Shown in pieces: positions 55,609-64,000 of a DNA stretch of 64,000 nucleotides. Every line of letters begins with the position of its first letter. The stretch's first letter is position 1. The stretch spans positions 62,001 to 126,000 of the forward strand of contig NZ_JAKEEB010000008.1 of assembly GCF_021462825.1 (NCBI RefSeq), given 5' to 3'. The notes under the pieces are model-generated. The model worked only from the letters and a program-made list of their open reading frames with translations, ran no database searches and was not told the DNA's origin. Both the position numbers and the translations under genes were made by a program. The stretch is from Streptomyces glomeratus (lineage in GTDB: Bacteria > Actinomycetota > Actinomycetes > Streptomycetales > Streptomycetaceae).

Positions 55609-56246
55609 GCACCCCGAAGAAGGTCGTGGTCTTCGACTACGGCTTCGGCAACGTCCGCTCGGCCGAGCGCGCCCTCGCACGCGTGGGGGCGGACGTGGAG
55701 ATCACCCGCGACTACGACCGGGCCATGAACGCCGACGGTCTGCTGGTGCCGGGCGTCGGTGCCTTCGCCGCCTGTATGCAGGGGCTGCGCGGGGCGCGTG
55801 GCGACTGGATCATCGGCCGCCGGCTGTCCGGCGGACGCCCGGTGATGGGCATCTGCGTCGGCATGCAGATCCTCTTCGCCCGCGGTATCGAGCACGGCGT
55901 CGAGACCGAGGGCCTCGACGAGTGGCCCGGCACGGTCGGACCGCTCCAGGCCGACGTCGTGCCCCACATGGGCTGGAACACCGTCGAGGCGCCGGCCGAC
56001 TCCGAGCTCTTCGCCGGACTGGACGTGGACACGCGGTACTACTTCGTGCACTCCTACGCCGTCCATGACTGGACCATGGAGACGCTCAGCTCAAGGCTGC
56101 ACGCCCCCAAGGTGACCTGGTCGACGCACGGCAAGCCGTTCGTGGCGGCCGTCGAGAACGGGGCCCTGTGGGCCACGCAGTTCCACCCCGAGAAGTCCGG
56201 CGACGCCGGAGCGCAGCTGCTCACCAACTGGATCGGAACCCTGTAG
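55605..56246 (+). CDS. hisH: Imidazole glycerol phosphate synthase, glutaminase subunit
   Basis: Class I glutamine amidotransferase that supplies ammonia to HisF. Catalytic Cys84 is in GICVGMQ, with the His/Glu pair in QFHPEKSG. Length 213 aa from TTG 55605, which overlaps the stop of the small membrane gene; GTG 55599 is in frame two codons earlier and is also possible. hisA follows 3 nt later. Its partner hisF lies about 1.2 kb downstream, past hisA and a RidA gene. Confidence 0.96.
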   Translation: MSTPKKVVVFDYGFGNVRSAERALARVGADVEITRDYDRAMNADGLLVPGVGAFAACMQGLRGARGDWIIGRRLSGGRPVMGICVGMQILFARGIEHGVETEGLDEWPGTVGPLQADVVPHMGWNTVEAPADSELFAGLDVDTRYYFVHSYAVHDWTMETLSSRLHAPKVTWSTHGKPFVAAVENGALWATQFHPEKSGDAGAQLLTNWIGTL

Positions 56247-56249
56247 ACC

Positions 56250-56972
56250 ATGGCCAAGCTCGAACTCCTCCCCGCCGTCGACGTCCGCGACGGCCAGGCC
56301 GTACGCCTCGTCCACGGCGAGTCCGGCACGGAGACCTCCTACGGCTCCCCGCTGGAGGCGGCCCTCGCCTGGCAGCGGGCGGGCGCCGAGTGGCTGCACC
56401 TGGTCGACCTGGACGCCGCGTTCGGCACCGGCGACAACCGCGCGCTGATCGCCGAGGTCGCCCGGGCCATGGACATCAAGGTGGAGCTGTCCGGCGGCAT
56501 CCGCGACGACGACACCCTGGCCGCCGCCCTGGCCACCGGCTGCACCCGAGTGAACCTCGGCACGGCCGCCCTGGAGACCCCGGAATGGGTCGCCAGGGTG
56601 ATCGCCGAACACGGCGACAAGATCGCGGTCGGTCTGGATGTGCGCGGCACCACGCTGCGCGGCCGCGGCTGGACCCGTGACGGCGGCGACCTCTACGAGA
56701 CGCTGGAGCGCCTGAACAACGAGGGCTGCGCGCGCTACGTCGTCACCGACATCGCCAAGGACGGCACCCTCCAGGGCCCGAACCTGGACCTGCTGAAGAA
56801 CGTCTGCGCCGCCACCGACCGCCCGGTCGTGGCCTCCGGCGGTGTCTCGTCCCTGGACGACCTGCGGGCGATCGCCGGCCTCGTGCCCCTCGGTGTCGAA
56901 GGGGCGATCGTCGGGAAGGCCCTGTACGCGAAGGCGTTCACGCTCGAAGAGGCCTTGGAGGCTACGTCGTGA
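56250..56972 (+). CDS. priA: Bifunctional phosphoribosyl isomerase PriA (HisA/TrpF)
   Basis: TIM-barrel isomerase acting on ProFAR in histidine synthesis and, in actinomycetes, also on phosphoribosyl anthranilate in tryptophan synthesis, because Streptomyces lacks trpF. General acid/base Asp11 ([13 protein letters not shown]) and the second Asp in [11 protein letters not shown] are present, along with Arg19. Length 240 aa. That trpE, trpC and trpM in this window come without a trpF fits the dual role, but dual activity is inferred from the lineage. Confidence 0.95.
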   Translation: MAKLELLPAVDVRDGQAVRLVHGESGTETSYGSPLEAALAWQRAGAEWLHLVDLDAAFGTGDNRALIAEVARAMDIKVELSGGIRDDDTLAAALATGCTRVNLGTAALETPEWVARVIAEHGDKIAVGLDVRGTTLRGRGWTRDGGDLYETLERLNNEGCARYVVTDIAKDGTLQGPNLDLLKNVCAATDRPVVASGGVSSLDDLRAIAGLVPLGVEGAIVGKALYAKAFTLEEALEATS

Positions 56973-56988
56973 AAAAGGACACGGTGTC

Positions 56989-57381
56989 ATGACGTCGGAA
57001 GCCGTGCGGCGGGTACAGAGCGGAAGTCCCTGGGAAGAGAGCTTCGGCTTCGCACGCGCCGTCGCCGCGGGCGACCGTGTGCTGGTGGCGGGAACCACGT
57101 CCTTCCGGGGGCGGGTGCTGTACGGGGAGGGCGATCCGTACGAGCAGGCCAAGGTGGCCTTCACCAGCGCGCTGGAAGCGATCGCCGAGTTCGGGCTCGG
57201 TCCCGAATCGGTGCTCCGGACCCGGATGTACCTGACCCATCTGCGGGATGTCGACGAGGTGGGCCGGGCCCACAAGGAGCTGTTCGACTCGGTGCGCCCC
57301 GCCTCGACCCTGCTGGTCGTGGAGGGCTTCGTCGACCCACGCATCCTGGTCGAAGTGGAACTGGAAGCCTACAGAGGCTAG
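56989..57381 (+). CDS. RidA-family protein
   Basis: 130-aa RidA/YjgF-type protein; family members with the key arginine hydrolyse reactive enamine/imine intermediates from PLP enzymes. The conserved segments [11 protein letters not shown] and [20 protein letters not shown] are present, with the arginine in [12 protein letters not shown] 56989, 16 nt after hisA and 46 nt before hisF, so it is cotranscribed and may protect against intermediates made nearby. Confidence 0.88.
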   Translation: MTSEAVRRVQSGSPWEESFGFARAVAAGDRVLVAGTTSFRGRVLYGEGDPYEQAKVAFTSALEAIAEFGLGPESVLRTRMYLTHLRDVDEVGRAHKELFDSVRPASTLLVVEGFVDPRILVEVELEAYRG

Positions 57382-57427
57382 AAGCAGCCTTCAAAAGGCC
57401 CGAAGCAGCAAGAGGAGCCGTGGATTC

Positions 57428-58183
57428 ATGACCCTGGCGGTCCGAGTCATCCCCTGCCTGGACGTGGACAACGGCCGGGTCGTCAAGGGAGTCAACTTCC
57501 AGAACCTGCGCGACGCGGGCGACCCCGTCGAGATGGCCAAGGTGTACGACGCCGAGGGCGCCGACGAGCTGACCTTCCTGGACATCACCGCGTCCTCGGG
57601 CGACCGCGAGACGACGTACGACGTGGTGCGCCGCACCGCCGAGCAGGTCTTCATCCCGCTGACGGTCGGCGGCGGTGTCCGCACGGCCGAGGACGTGGAC
57701 AGGCTGCTGCGCGCGGGCGCCGACAAGGTCGGTGTGAACACGGCCGCGATCGCCCGCCCGGACCTGATCCGGGAGATCGCCGAGCGTTTCGGACGGCAGG
57801 TGCTGGTGCTGTCGGTCGACGCGCGCCGCACCGAGTCCGGTTCGTTCGAGGTGACCACCCACGGCGGCCGCCGCGGCACCGGCATGGACGCGATCGAGTG
57901 GGCGCACCGGGCCGCCGAGCTGGGCGCGGGGGAGATCCTGCTCAACTCGATGGACGCGGACGGCACCAAGGACGGCTACGACCTGGAGATGATCGCGGCC
58001 GTGCGCAAGCACGTGACGGTCCCGGTGATCGCCTCCGGCGGCGCCGGCAAGGCGGCCCACTTCCCGCCGGCCATCGCCGCGGGCGCGGACGCGGTGCTCG
58101 CGGCCTCGGTGTTCCACTTCGGGGACCTGCGCATCGGCGAGGTGAAGGAGACCCTGCGGGAGGCGGGCCACCCGGTCCGGTGA
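57428..58183 (+). CDS. hisF: Imidazole glycerol phosphate synthase, cyclase subunit
   Basis: TIM-barrel cyclase that pairs with HisH, making imidazole glycerol phosphate and AICAR. Catalytic Asp12 in [14 protein letters not shown] and the second Asp in VLSVDARR are visible, along with GGGVR and SGGAG phosphate-binding loops. Length 251 aa, ATG 57428 after AGAGGAG. Last gene of the his cluster; a hairpin follows 17 nt later. Confidence 0.97.
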   Translation: MTLAVRVIPCLDVDNGRVVKGVNFQNLRDAGDPVEMAKVYDAEGADELTFLDITASSGDRETTYDVVRRTAEQVFIPLTVGGGVRTAEDVDRLLRAGADKVGVNTAAIARPDLIREIAERFGRQVLVLSVDARRTESGSFEVTTHGGRRGTGMDAIEWAHRAAELGAGEILLNSMDADGTKDGYDLEMIAAVRKHVTVPVIASGGAGKAAHFPPAIAAGADAVLAASVFHFGDLRIGEVKETLREAGHPVR

Positions 58184-58473
58184 CACCGCTCTCGCCTCCG
58201 GCCCCGGTCGCCTCACGGAGGCCGGGGCTTCATGACGCGCGGATGCGGGAACGGGGCGTGGGGCCGCCTCCCCGCTGCTCACGCTGCGCGGACCGCTGCC
58301 GCACCCAGGGCAGCCGGTCGCGTACACGCCCTTCGCGGGTTCCCTCGCGATCGGCGTCCGGGGCAGGCACCGGCCCGGTGTTCGTCAGCGCGGCGGTCTG
58401 CGGGCTGAGCGGGGTCGCCGCCCTCGGCGCCCGCGACCTGCGCCGCGCCGGGCTCCCCCGCTGAGCGCCCCCC
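58184..58473. other. Intergenic region after hisF
   Basis: 290 bp. It begins with a terminator-like hairpin (58201-58228). Plus-strand codons around 58380-58464 read like the end of a protein (GLSGVAALGARDLRRAG) but have no start of their own; this may be a gene remnant or chance in G+C-rich DNA. Confidence 0.5.
58201..58228 (+). terminator. Terminator after the his operon
   Basis: GCCCCGG (58201-58207) pairs with CCGGGGC (58222-58228), and inside it CCTC pairs with GAGG around ACG, with a 3-nt bulge. It lies 17 nt past hisF. Confidence 0.65.
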
Positions 58474-59109
58474 TCAGAGCCCCAGCTCCTTGGCGTCCTG
58501 CACCTTGGCGACCGCCTCCTTGTCGCCCTCCAGCTCCACATCCGCCACCCGCTGCCGGCCGAGCGAGAACATCAGCAGTTCCGAGGGCTCGCCCGTCACC
58601 GTCACCACCGGCGTACCCCGGTGCGCGACCGCCGTCTGCCCGTCCGGGCGGCGCAGTACCAGTCCCGTCGGCGCCTTGCGGCCGGTGAGCCGGGCCGTGC
58701 GCTCCAGGCGAGACCACAGGGCGTCCTGGAAGACGGGGTCGAGCTCGCGCGGCGTCCAGTCGGGCCGAGCGCGGCGGACGTCCTCCGTGTGGACATAGAA
58801 CTCGACCGTGTTCGCCGCCTCGTCGAGCTGCTTGAGCTGGAAGGGCGAGAACCGCGGCGGCCCGGTACGGATCAGCTGGATCAGCTCCTCGTACGGCTTC
58901 GCGGTGTACTCCTCCATCACCTTCTCCAGCCGCGGCGCGAGCTGCTTGACCAGCACGCCGCCGGCGGCGTCCGGGCGCCGCTCGCGCACCACCACGTGCG
59001 CGGCGAGGTCCCGGGTGTTCCAGCCCTCGCACAGCGTGGGCGCGTCCGGGCCCGTGGCCTCCAACAGATCGGCGAGCAGGAGCCTTTCACGCTTCGCATG
59101 GGTCGACAT
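58474..59109 (-). CDS. TIGR03085-family metal-binding protein (DinB/MSMEI-like fold)
   Basis: 211-aa protein with the mycothiol-dependent maleylpyruvate isomerase/DinB-like fold. Histidines in [14 protein letters not shown] and [17 protein letters not shown] fit the metal site. The specific reaction is unknown. ATG 59109 is supported by a -10-like TACGCT on the minus strand 6 nt upstream; the frame is open further but without signals. It is divergent from hisI. Confidence 0.85.
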   Translation of the reverse strand: MSTHAKRERLLLADLLEATGPDAPTLCEGWNTRDLAAHVVVRERRPDAAGGVLVKQLAPRLEKVMEEYTAKPYEELIQLIRTGPPRFSPFQLKQLDEAANTVEFYVHTEDVRRARPDWTPRELDPVFQDALWSRLERTARLTGRKAPTGLVLRRPDGQTAVAHRGTPVVTVTGEPSELLMFSLGRQRVADVELEGDKEAVAKVQDAKELGL

Positions 59110-59115
59110 GCAGTC

Positions 59116-59121
59116 AGCGTA
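59116..59121 (-). promoter_or_regulatory. -10-like element of the TIGR03085 gene
   Basis: TACGCT on the minus strand ends 6 nt before the ATG, with no Shine-Dalgarno. Confidence 0.4.
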
Positions 59122-59178
59122 CGACCGCAAGGACGGTCCGCCCACCGGACGGCGACCGGCGACGACGCCGGGGCGCGG

Positions 59179-59184
59179 CACAAT
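59179..59184 (+). promoter_or_regulatory. -10-like element of hisI
   Basis: CACAAT ends 7 nt before ATG 59192, implying a leaderless transcript. Confidence 0.45.
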
Positions 59185-59191
59185 GGTCGAC

Positions 59192-59596
59192 ATGACCAGC
59201 ACGCCCGACCCCAGCAGGCCCAGCGGCCTGGACCCCCAGATCGCCGCGCGCCTCAAGCGGAGTGCCGACGGTCTGCTCCCCGCGATCGCCCAGCAGTACG
59301 ACACCGGGGAGGTGCTGATGCTCGGCTGGATGGACGACGAGGCCCTGCATCGCACGCTCACGACCGGACGCTGCACCTACTGGTCGCGCAGCCGCCGGGA
59401 GTACTGGGTGAAGGGCGACACCTCCGGCCACGTCCAGCACGTCAAGTCGGTCGCCCTGGACTGCGACGCGGACACCCTGCTCGTCAAGGTCGACCAGGTC
59501 GGCGCCGCCTGCCACACCGGCGACCGCACGTGCTTCGACGCCGATGTGCTGCTCGGGGACACGGTGACCCGCGCCGCCGCCCCCGCGGATCAGTAA
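59192..59596 (+). CDS. hisI: Phosphoribosyl-AMP cyclohydrolase
   Basis: Zinc/magnesium enzyme opening the adenine ring of phosphoribosyl-AMP, third step of histidine synthesis. The metal motif region [19 protein letters not shown] and cysteines in [10 protein letters not shown] are intact. Length 134 aa, so no HisE domain is fused. ATG 59192 is preferred over in-frame ATG 59183 because the -10-like CACAAT overlaps the latter. It stands apart from the main his cluster, just before trpE. Confidence 0.95.
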   Translation: MTSTPDPSRPSGLDPQIAARLKRSADGLLPAIAQQYDTGEVLMLGWMDDEALHRTLTTGRCTYWSRSRREYWVKGDTSGHVQHVKSVALDCDADTLLVKVDQVGAACHTGDRTCFDADVLLGDTVTRAAAPADQ

Positions 59597-59599
59597 GGT
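59594..59599 (+). promoter_or_regulatory. -10-like element of trpE
   Basis: TAAGGT overlaps the end of hisI and stops 8 nt before ATG 59608. No Shine-Dalgarno is visible, so trpE may have a leaderless transcript in addition to read-through from hisI. Confidence 0.4.
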
Positions 59600-59607
59600 C
59601 GGCCGCC

Positions 59608-61095
59608 ATGGACCTCGAGACGTTCCGCAAGCTGGCCACCGACCGACGGGTCATCCCGGTCACGCGCAAGCTCCTCGCCGACGGCGACACCCCGGTCGCG
59701 CTCTACCGCAAACTCGCCGGGGAGCGCCCCGGCACCTTCCTGCTGGAGTCCGCGGAGAACGGCCGCTCCGCGTACAAGTGGTCCCGCTACTCCTTCGTGG
59801 GCGTCCGCAGCGCCGCCACCCTCACCGAACGGGACGGCGAGGCCCACTGGCTCGGTGCCCCGCCGGTCGGCGTCCCGGTGGACGGTGACCCGCTGGCGGC
59901 CCTCCGGGCCACCATCGAGACCCTGCACACGCCGCACCAGGATGATCTGCCGCCGTTCACCGGCGGCATGGTCGGCTATCTGGGCTACGACATCGTGCGC
60001 CGGCTGGAGAAGATCGGCCCGGGCGAGCGGGACGAGCTGCGGCTGCCCGAGCTGACCATGCTCCTGACCAGCGACCTGGCGGTCATGGACCACTGGGAGG
60101 GCTCCGTCCTGCTGATCGCGAACGCGATCAACCACAACGACCTCGACACGGGCGTCGACGAGGCCTACGCGGACGCCGTGGCCCGCCTCGACGCGATGGA
60201 GGCCGACCTCGCCCGCGCGGTCCCGCAGCCGGCCGCCGCCCTCCCGCCCTCCGAGCTGCCCGAGTACACCGCCCGGTGGGGAGGCGAGGACTTCCGGGAG
60301 GCCGTCGAGGACATCAAGGAGCGCATCCGCGCGGGCGAGGCCTTCCAGGTCGTCCCGTCGCAGCGCTTCGAAACGCGGTGCTCGGCAAGCGCGTTGGACG
60401 TCTACCGGGTGCTGCGGGCCACCAACCCGTCTCCCTATATGTACCTGTTCCGCTTCGAGGGCTTCGACGTGGTCGGATCCAGCCCCGAGGCACTGGTCAA
60501 GGTCGAGGGCGGCCGGGCCATGGTCCACCCCATCGCGGGTACCCGGCACCGCGGCGCGACCCCGCAGGAGGACCAGGCGCTCGCCGAGGAACTGCTGGCC
60601 GACCCCAAGGAGCGTGCCGAGCACCTGATGCTCGTCGACCTGGGCCGCAACGACCTGGGGCGGGTCTGCGAACCGGGCTCGGTCGAGGTGGTCGACTTCA
60701 TGTCCGTCGAGCGGTACTCGCATGTGATGCACATCGTCTCGACCGTGACGGGCCGGGTCGCCGAGGGACGCACGGCCTTCGACGTCCTGACCGCCTGCTT
60801 CCCGGCGGGCACGCTCTCCGGCGCGCCCAAGCCGCGGGCGATGCAGATCATCGACGAACTGGAGCCCTCACGGCGGGGGCTGTACGGCGGCTGCGTCGGC
60901 TACCTGGACTTCGCGGGCGACTCCGACACCGCCATCGCCATCCGCACGGCGCTGCTGCGGGACGGCACGGCATACGTCCAGGCGGGGGCGGGCATCGTCG
61001 CCGACTCCGACCCGGTCGCCGAGGACCACGAGTGCCGCAACAAGGCGGCCGCCGTACTGCGGGCGATCCACACGGCCGGCCGGCTGGGCCGATGA
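59608..61095 (+). CDS. trpE: Anthranilate synthase component I
   Basis: Converts chorismate to anthranilate with ammonia from TrpG, first step of tryptophan synthesis. The Trp feedback motif LLES (45-48) in [10 protein letters not shown] is intact, so allosteric inhibition is expected. The chorismate-binding domain includes [33 protein letters not shown] and [15 protein letters not shown]. Length 495 aa. No amidotransferase domain is fused. No Trp-rich leader peptide is seen upstream. Confidence 0.96.
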   Translation: MDLETFRKLATDRRVIPVTRKLLADGDTPVALYRKLAGERPGTFLLESAENGRSAYKWSRYSFVGVRSAATLTERDGEAHWLGAPPVGVPVDGDPLAALRATIETLHTPHQDDLPPFTGGMVGYLGYDIVRRLEKIGPGERDELRLPELTMLLTSDLAVMDHWEGSVLLIANAINHNDLDTGVDEAYADAVARLDAMEADLARAVPQPAAALPPSELPEYTARWGGEDFREAVEDIKERIRAGEAFQVVPSQRFETRCSASALDVYRVLRATNPSPYMYLFRFEGFDVVGSSPEALVKVEGGRAMVHPIAGTRHRGATPQEDQALAEELLADPKERAEHLMLVDLGRNDLGRVCEPGSVEVVDFMSVERYSHVMHIVSTVTGRVAEGRTAFDVLTACFPAGTLSGAPKPRAMQIIDELEPSRRGLYGGCVGYLDFAGDSDTAIAIRTALLRDGTAYVQAGAGIVADSDPVAEDHECRNKAAAVLRAIHTAGRLGR

Positions 61096-61191
61096 GCCGA
61101 TGAGCCGGTGGCGCGGGGCCGACGAGCCGGGAGCGGGCGCGTCGATCATCCGATAAGGGGGCCCGGGTGACGGTTCGCCCGGGGTTCAGGC

Positions 61192-61197
61192 GATAGT
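61192..61197 (+). promoter_or_regulatory. -10-like element of the TIGR02234 gene
   Basis: GATAGT ends 7 nt before GTG 61205; it overlaps the alternative start GTG 61196. Confidence 0.45.
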
Positions 61198-61204
61198 GGA
61201 GTAC

Positions 61205-61834
61205 GTGACTGCCGTACCTCACCCCCGAACCGAGGCCGCCGCCCCCGTCCGGTCCGGCCGCCGCAGCCTCGCCCTGGCCCTGCTGAGCGGGGCCGTGGGC
61301 GCGGCCGTCGCGCTGCTCGCCTCCCGGCAGAGCTGGTCGGCGGGGACCGTGACGGTGGCCGGCGGAGACTTCCCGCTGACCGCCAAGGGGAGCGAGGTCA
61401 CGGGCGTGCCCGCGGCGCTCGCCATAGTGGGCCTCGCCGCGCTCGTCGCCGTCTTCGCCGTCCGCAGGGCCGGGCGTCTCCTCGTCTCCGGGCTGCTCGC
61501 GCTCTCCGGCGCCGGCACCGTCGCCGCGGCGCTCCTCGGCGCCACGGACGGGTCGGCGCTCGACGAGAAGGCGGCCCAGGCGGCCGGCGACACCTCCGCG
61601 ACCGCCTTCGCGCTCACACACACCGTCTGGCCGTATGTGGCGGCGGCCGGCGGCGCGCTCCTCCTCCTCGCGGGACTGCTCGCCCTGCGCTTCGGCCGGC
61701 TCTGGCCCGCGATGTCCGGCCGCTACGAGCGGGACGGCACCCCCCGGCCGCGCCGGGCGAAGCCCGTCGACCCCGACCGCCCCGAGGACCTCTGGAAGGC
61801 GCTCGACCGGGGTGAGGACCCCACGGGAGCCTGA
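61205..61834 (+). CDS. TIGR02234-family membrane protein of the trp region
   Basis: 209-aa membrane protein found next to trpE/trpC in many actinomycetes. Four hydrophobic segments are visible (SLALALLSGAVGAAVALLA, GVPAALAIVGLAALVAVFAV, GLLALSGAGTVAAALLG, VAAAGGALLLLAGLLAL) and a cytoplasmic tail with PDRPEDLWKALDRGEDPT. The role in Trp metabolism is unproven. GTG 61205 is supported by the -10-like GATAGT; GTG 61196 is in frame. Confidence 0.88.
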   Translation: MTAVPHPRTEAAAPVRSGRRSLALALLSGAVGAAVALLASRQSWSAGTVTVAGGDFPLTAKGSEVTGVPAALAIVGLAALVAVFAVRRAGRLLVSGLLALSGAGTVAAALLGATDGSALDEKAAQAAGDTSATAFALTHTVWPYVAAAGGALLLLAGLLALRFGRLWPAMSGRYERDGTPRPRRAKPVDPDRPEDLWKALDRGEDPTGA

Positions 61835-61983
61835 CCGGGCCCCGCCCGCCGCGGCGGGACCACCGGAGCCGGGCCAGGCTCCGCCGGGAGCGACCCCGCC
61901 CACGCCCCATCCGCCCGGGTGCGGGACAATGAGCGCCGAGCGTTCGGCTCAGACACGTCCATACAGTCAGCAAGGAGCAAGTC

Positions 61984-62226
61984 ATGGCGGGCAGCAGCCA
62001 CGGTCACACCCCGGCCGCCTGGACCGGTGTCATCATCGCCTTCATCGGTTTCTGCGTCTCGGGCGCCTTCACCGTGATGGCCCAGCCGGTCGGCTTCTGG
62101 GCGGGTATGGTGATCATCGCACTCGGTGGCGTCGTGGGCGGCCTCATGCGCCAGATGGGCCTCGGCCAGCCGAAGACGCCGGCGCACTCGGCGCACCAGC
62201 CCGCGAGCGCGACCGCGGACCACTGA
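61984..62226 (+). CDS. HGxxPAAW-motif small membrane protein
   Basis: 80-aa protein with the N-terminal motif HGHTPAAW that defines this actinobacterial family, followed by two hydrophobic segments (TGVIIAFIGFCVSGAFTVM and GFWAGMVIIALGGVVGGLM) and a hydrophilic tail. ATG 61984 follows AAGGAG. Function unknown. Conserved in the trpE-trpC interval of streptomycetes, as far as I know. Confidence 0.88.
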   Translation: MAGSSHGHTPAAWTGVIIAFIGFCVSGAFTVMAQPVGFWAGMVIIALGGVVGGLMRQMGLGQPKTPAHSAHQPASATADH

Positions 62227-62333
62227 ATCCCTCCGCGACCTCGTAGGTCTCCTGCGTCCCGGACGCGAGGCGGCCCCGGCAGGCCCGGCGGCCGCCTCAC
62301 GCGTTCCCCCGCGCGCGCCGGGAGCGGGGCAGG

Positions 62334-62339
62334 CAGAAT
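62334..62339 (+). promoter_or_regulatory. -10-like element of the DUF2752 gene
   Basis: CAGAAT ends 7 nt before GTG 62347; it overlaps in-frame ATG 62338, which argues against that start. Confidence 0.4.
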
Positions 62340-62346
62340 GCCTCCC

Positions 62347-62796
62347 GTGAACGCCGAATTCCCCAGCGTGGTGCCGCCCCCCGCGCCGTCGGGGGCCGCC
62401 GCCGTGCTCCGGCGGACCGCCGTCCCCCTCGGGGTGCTCGCGGGGGTCGTCGGCGCCTTCGCGTACGTCGGGGCCGTGGACCCCAACGAGCCCGGCCACT
62501 ACCCGGTCTGCCCGCTGCTGCGCTACACGGGCCTGTACTGCCCCGGCTGCGGCGGACTGCGCAGCGCGCACGCCTTCGTGCACGGGGACTTCCCGGCGGC
62601 GCTCCAGGACAACGCGCTCGCCGTCGCGGGCTATCTGGGGTTCGCGGTGGTGTGGGCCCTGTGGGCGGTCCACGCGGTGCGGGGGCGGCGTCTGCGGTTC
62701 GACCCCGGTCCGGTACCGCTGTGGGGCCTGGGCGCCCTGCTGCTCGTCTTCACGGTTGTCCGCAACCTGCCCTTCGGTGGCTGGCTGCATCCTTGA
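62347..62796 (+). CDS. DUF2752 membrane protein
   Basis: 149 aa with about three hydrophobic segments. The DUF2752 signature is clear: [18 protein letters not shown], with the CPxCG-like cysteine cluster and a conserved Arg, then [18 protein letters not shown]. The cysteines may bind metal or form a disulfide; no function is established. GTG 62347 is preferred from the -10-like CAGAAT; ATG 62338 would add three residues. Confidence 0.88.
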   Translation: MNAEFPSVVPPPAPSGAAAVLRRTAVPLGVLAGVVGAFAYVGAVDPNEPGHYPVCPLLRYTGLYCPGCGGLRSAHAFVHGDFPAALQDNALAVAGYLGFAVVWALWAVHAVRGRRLRFDPGPVPLWGLGALLLVFTVVRNLPFGGWLHP

Positions 62797-62975
62797 CCTG
62801 GGGGAAATGTCCAGGTAGTGGGACCGGCGTCAACCGGATGCGAGGTCTACGCCCTCCTCCGGATACCATCGCAGTGACCATTGGTTCCGCCCGCGGGGCG
62901 ATCGATCCCGGTGGACCGAGCTTCGAAGCGACAGAGCTTCTTCAATCCTCAACCGTCAGGAAGGGGGCCGCTCGC

Positions 62976-63785
62976 GTGAGTGTGCTCGACGAGATCATCG
63001 ACGGAGTCCGTGCCGACCTTGCGGAGCGGCAGGCGCGCGTCAGCCTCGACGAGCTCAAGGAGCGCGCGGCGAAGGCGCGTCCCGCCAAGGACGGCGTCGC
63101 CGCCCTGCGGGGCGACGGCGTCAAGGTGATCTGCGAGGTCAAGCGGTCCAGCCCGTCCAAGGGCGCGCTCGCCGCGATCGCCGACCCGGCGGGTCTTGCC
63201 GCGGACTACGAGGCGGGCGGCGCGGCCGTCATCTCCGTCCTGACCGAACAGCGCCGTTTCGGCGGCTCGCTGGCCGACCTGGAGGCCGTGCGGGCCCGGG
63301 TCGACATTCCGGTGCTGCGCAAGGACTTCATCGTCACCTCCTACCAGCTCTGGGAGGCCCGCGCCTACGGCGCCGACCTCGCGCTGCTGATCGTCGCCGC
63401 CCTTGACCAGCCCGCCCTCGAGTCCCTCATCGAGCGTGCCGAGTCCATCGGGCTCACGCCCCTCGTCGAGGTGCACGACGAGGAGGAGGTCGAGCGGGCG
63501 GTGGACGCCGGCGCCAAGGTGATCGGCGTCAACGCGCGCAATCTGAAGACCCTGGAGGTCGACCGCTCGACGTTCGAGCGGGTCGCCCCCGAGATCCCCG
63601 AGAGGATCGTGAAGGTCGCCGAGTCCGGGGTACGGGGACCGCACGACCTCATCGCGTACGCCAACGAGGGCGCCGACGCGGTGCTCGTGGGCGAGTCCCT
63701 GGTGACCGGGCGCGACCCGAAGACGGCGGTCGCCGACCTGGTGGCGGCGGGGGCCCACCCGGCGCTGCGGCACGGGCGGGACTGA
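62976..63785 (+). CDS. trpC: Indole-3-glycerol-phosphate synthase
   Basis: TIM-barrel enzyme forming indole-3-glycerol phosphate, fourth step of the tryptophan pathway. Family motifs are intact: [33 protein letters not shown] and [11 protein letters not shown]. Length 269 aa, so no TrpF domain is fused, in keeping with PriA covering that step. GTG 62976 follows GGAAGGGGG at good spacing. The frame is open upstream to 62652 without support. Confidence 0.96.
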   Translation: MSVLDEIIDGVRADLAERQARVSLDELKERAAKARPAKDGVAALRGDGVKVICEVKRSSPSKGALAAIADPAGLAADYEAGGAAVISVLTEQRRFGGSLADLEAVRARVDIPVLRKDFIVTSYQLWEARAYGADLALLIVAALDQPALESLIERAESIGLTPLVEVHDEEEVERAVDAGAKVIGVNARNLKTLEVDRSTFERVAPEIPERIVKVAESGVRGPHDLIAYANEGADAVLVGESLVTGRDPKTAVADLVAAGAHPALRHGRD

Positions 63786-63844
63786 CGTGGCTCCGGGACC
63801 GGCCCGGTGGCCCCGGTGCGGGCAGCCGGACGGCCCCGGCCCGG

Positions 63845-63850
63845 TAGGGT
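63845..63850 (+). promoter_or_regulatory. -10-like element of trpM
   Basis: TAGGGT ends 8 nt before ATG 63859. Confidence 0.4.
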
Positions 63851-63858
63851 TGTTGTCG

Positions 63859-64000
63859 ATGATGCTTTCGATCACCATGGCGGCCAGGGACCCGTATGCC
63901 CGTCTCGCCCGAGGGTGCCGGCCGCGTGGCTGCCGGGCGCCCGCGCGGCGGGTGCACGGGCGACGGGTGCGGTACGTCATCGGTGATGAGCCGGGGCAGG
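63859..64000 (+). CDS. trpM: TrpM small protein, N-terminal part (cut by window edge)
   Basis: The frame from ATG 63859 is open to the end of the window. From ATG 63877 it reads AARDPYARLARGCRPRGCRA, then PARRVHGRRVRYVIGDEPGQ. This Arg/Cys-rich pattern and the position right after trpC match TrpM, a small streptomycete protein encoded between trpC and trpB that affects tryptophan synthesis and development. Which ATG (63859, 63862 or 63877) is used is unclear; a -10-like TAGGGT favours 63859. Identified from memory of the family. Confidence 0.75.
   Translation, partial: MMLSITMAARDPYARLARGCRPRGCRAPARRVHGRRVRYVIGDEPGQ

Noticed and set aside
58380..58464. Possible gene remnant after hisF
   Set aside because: A short protein-like stretch with no start, ribosome site or partner; not strong enough to call a pseudogene.
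59581..59607. Trp attenuator leader peptide before trpE
   Set aside because: The gap between hisI and trpE is 11 nt and no Trp-codon run or terminator/antiterminator pair is present.

Overview
The window reads as one stretch of a Streptomyces-type actinomycete chromosome. The DNA is very G+C-rich with G/C at most third codon positions, GTG and TTG starts are common, and the gene order matches the division/cell-wall, histidine and tryptophan neighbourhoods known from Streptomyces. Nearly all of it is conserved core genome. The one clear mobile insertion is an IS110-family element near 28.6-30.1 kb.

Layout. 1-2000 (minus strand): the start of a DUF58 gene, a MoxR ATPase and a beta-carbonic anhydrase. 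2442-20391 (plus): the dcw cluster rsmH-ftsL-ftsI-murE-murF-mraY-murD-ftsW-murG-ftsQ-ftsZ-pgeF-yggS-sepF-yggT-divIVA. It makes peptidoglycan precursors, builds the septum (ftsA is absent; SepF is the likely FtsZ membrane tether) and drives polar growth. 20596-24058 (minus): ileS, whose leader contains a T-box. 24352-28576: a long Lys/Ala-rich protein ending in a DksA/TraR zinc finger, lspA, a pseudouridine synthase and an acetyltransferase, then the IS110 element. 30131-39298: a cation/proton antiporter, an SDR, an MscS channel, a hydrolase, a PhoD phosphatase, a DsbA-like protein, a membrane protein and a DUF2252 protein. 39594-51904: dnaE, a 58-aa protein, a NYN-domain protein, an ABC exporter, a membrane protein, a 24-aa gene that looks like ribosomal protein bL37, a YbaK deacylase, a Lon-N-domain protein and two poorly known genes.

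52418-58183 is the histidine cluster hisD-hisC-hisB-(54-aa membrane protein)-hisH-hisA/priA-(RidA)-hisF. It is followed by hisI, trpE, three small membrane-protein genes, trpC and the beginning of trpM. PriA probably serves both histidine and tryptophan synthesis, which links the two halves.

Most notable observations: (i) a short, easily missed bL37-like gene with its own -10 element and terminator; (ii) an ileS with a swapped GxHH signature under a T-box that appears to act on translation; (iii) a histone-H1-like tail fused to a DksA-type zinc finger; (iv) BldD- and WhiA-like sites upstream of ftsZ; (v) an IS110 element whose long non-coding end is where a bridge RNA would be expected; (vi) a set of start codons 6-8 nt after a -10-like hexamer, suggesting leaderless transcripts. 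I did not find a convincingly new multi-gene system. All calls come from reading sequence; no database search was run.
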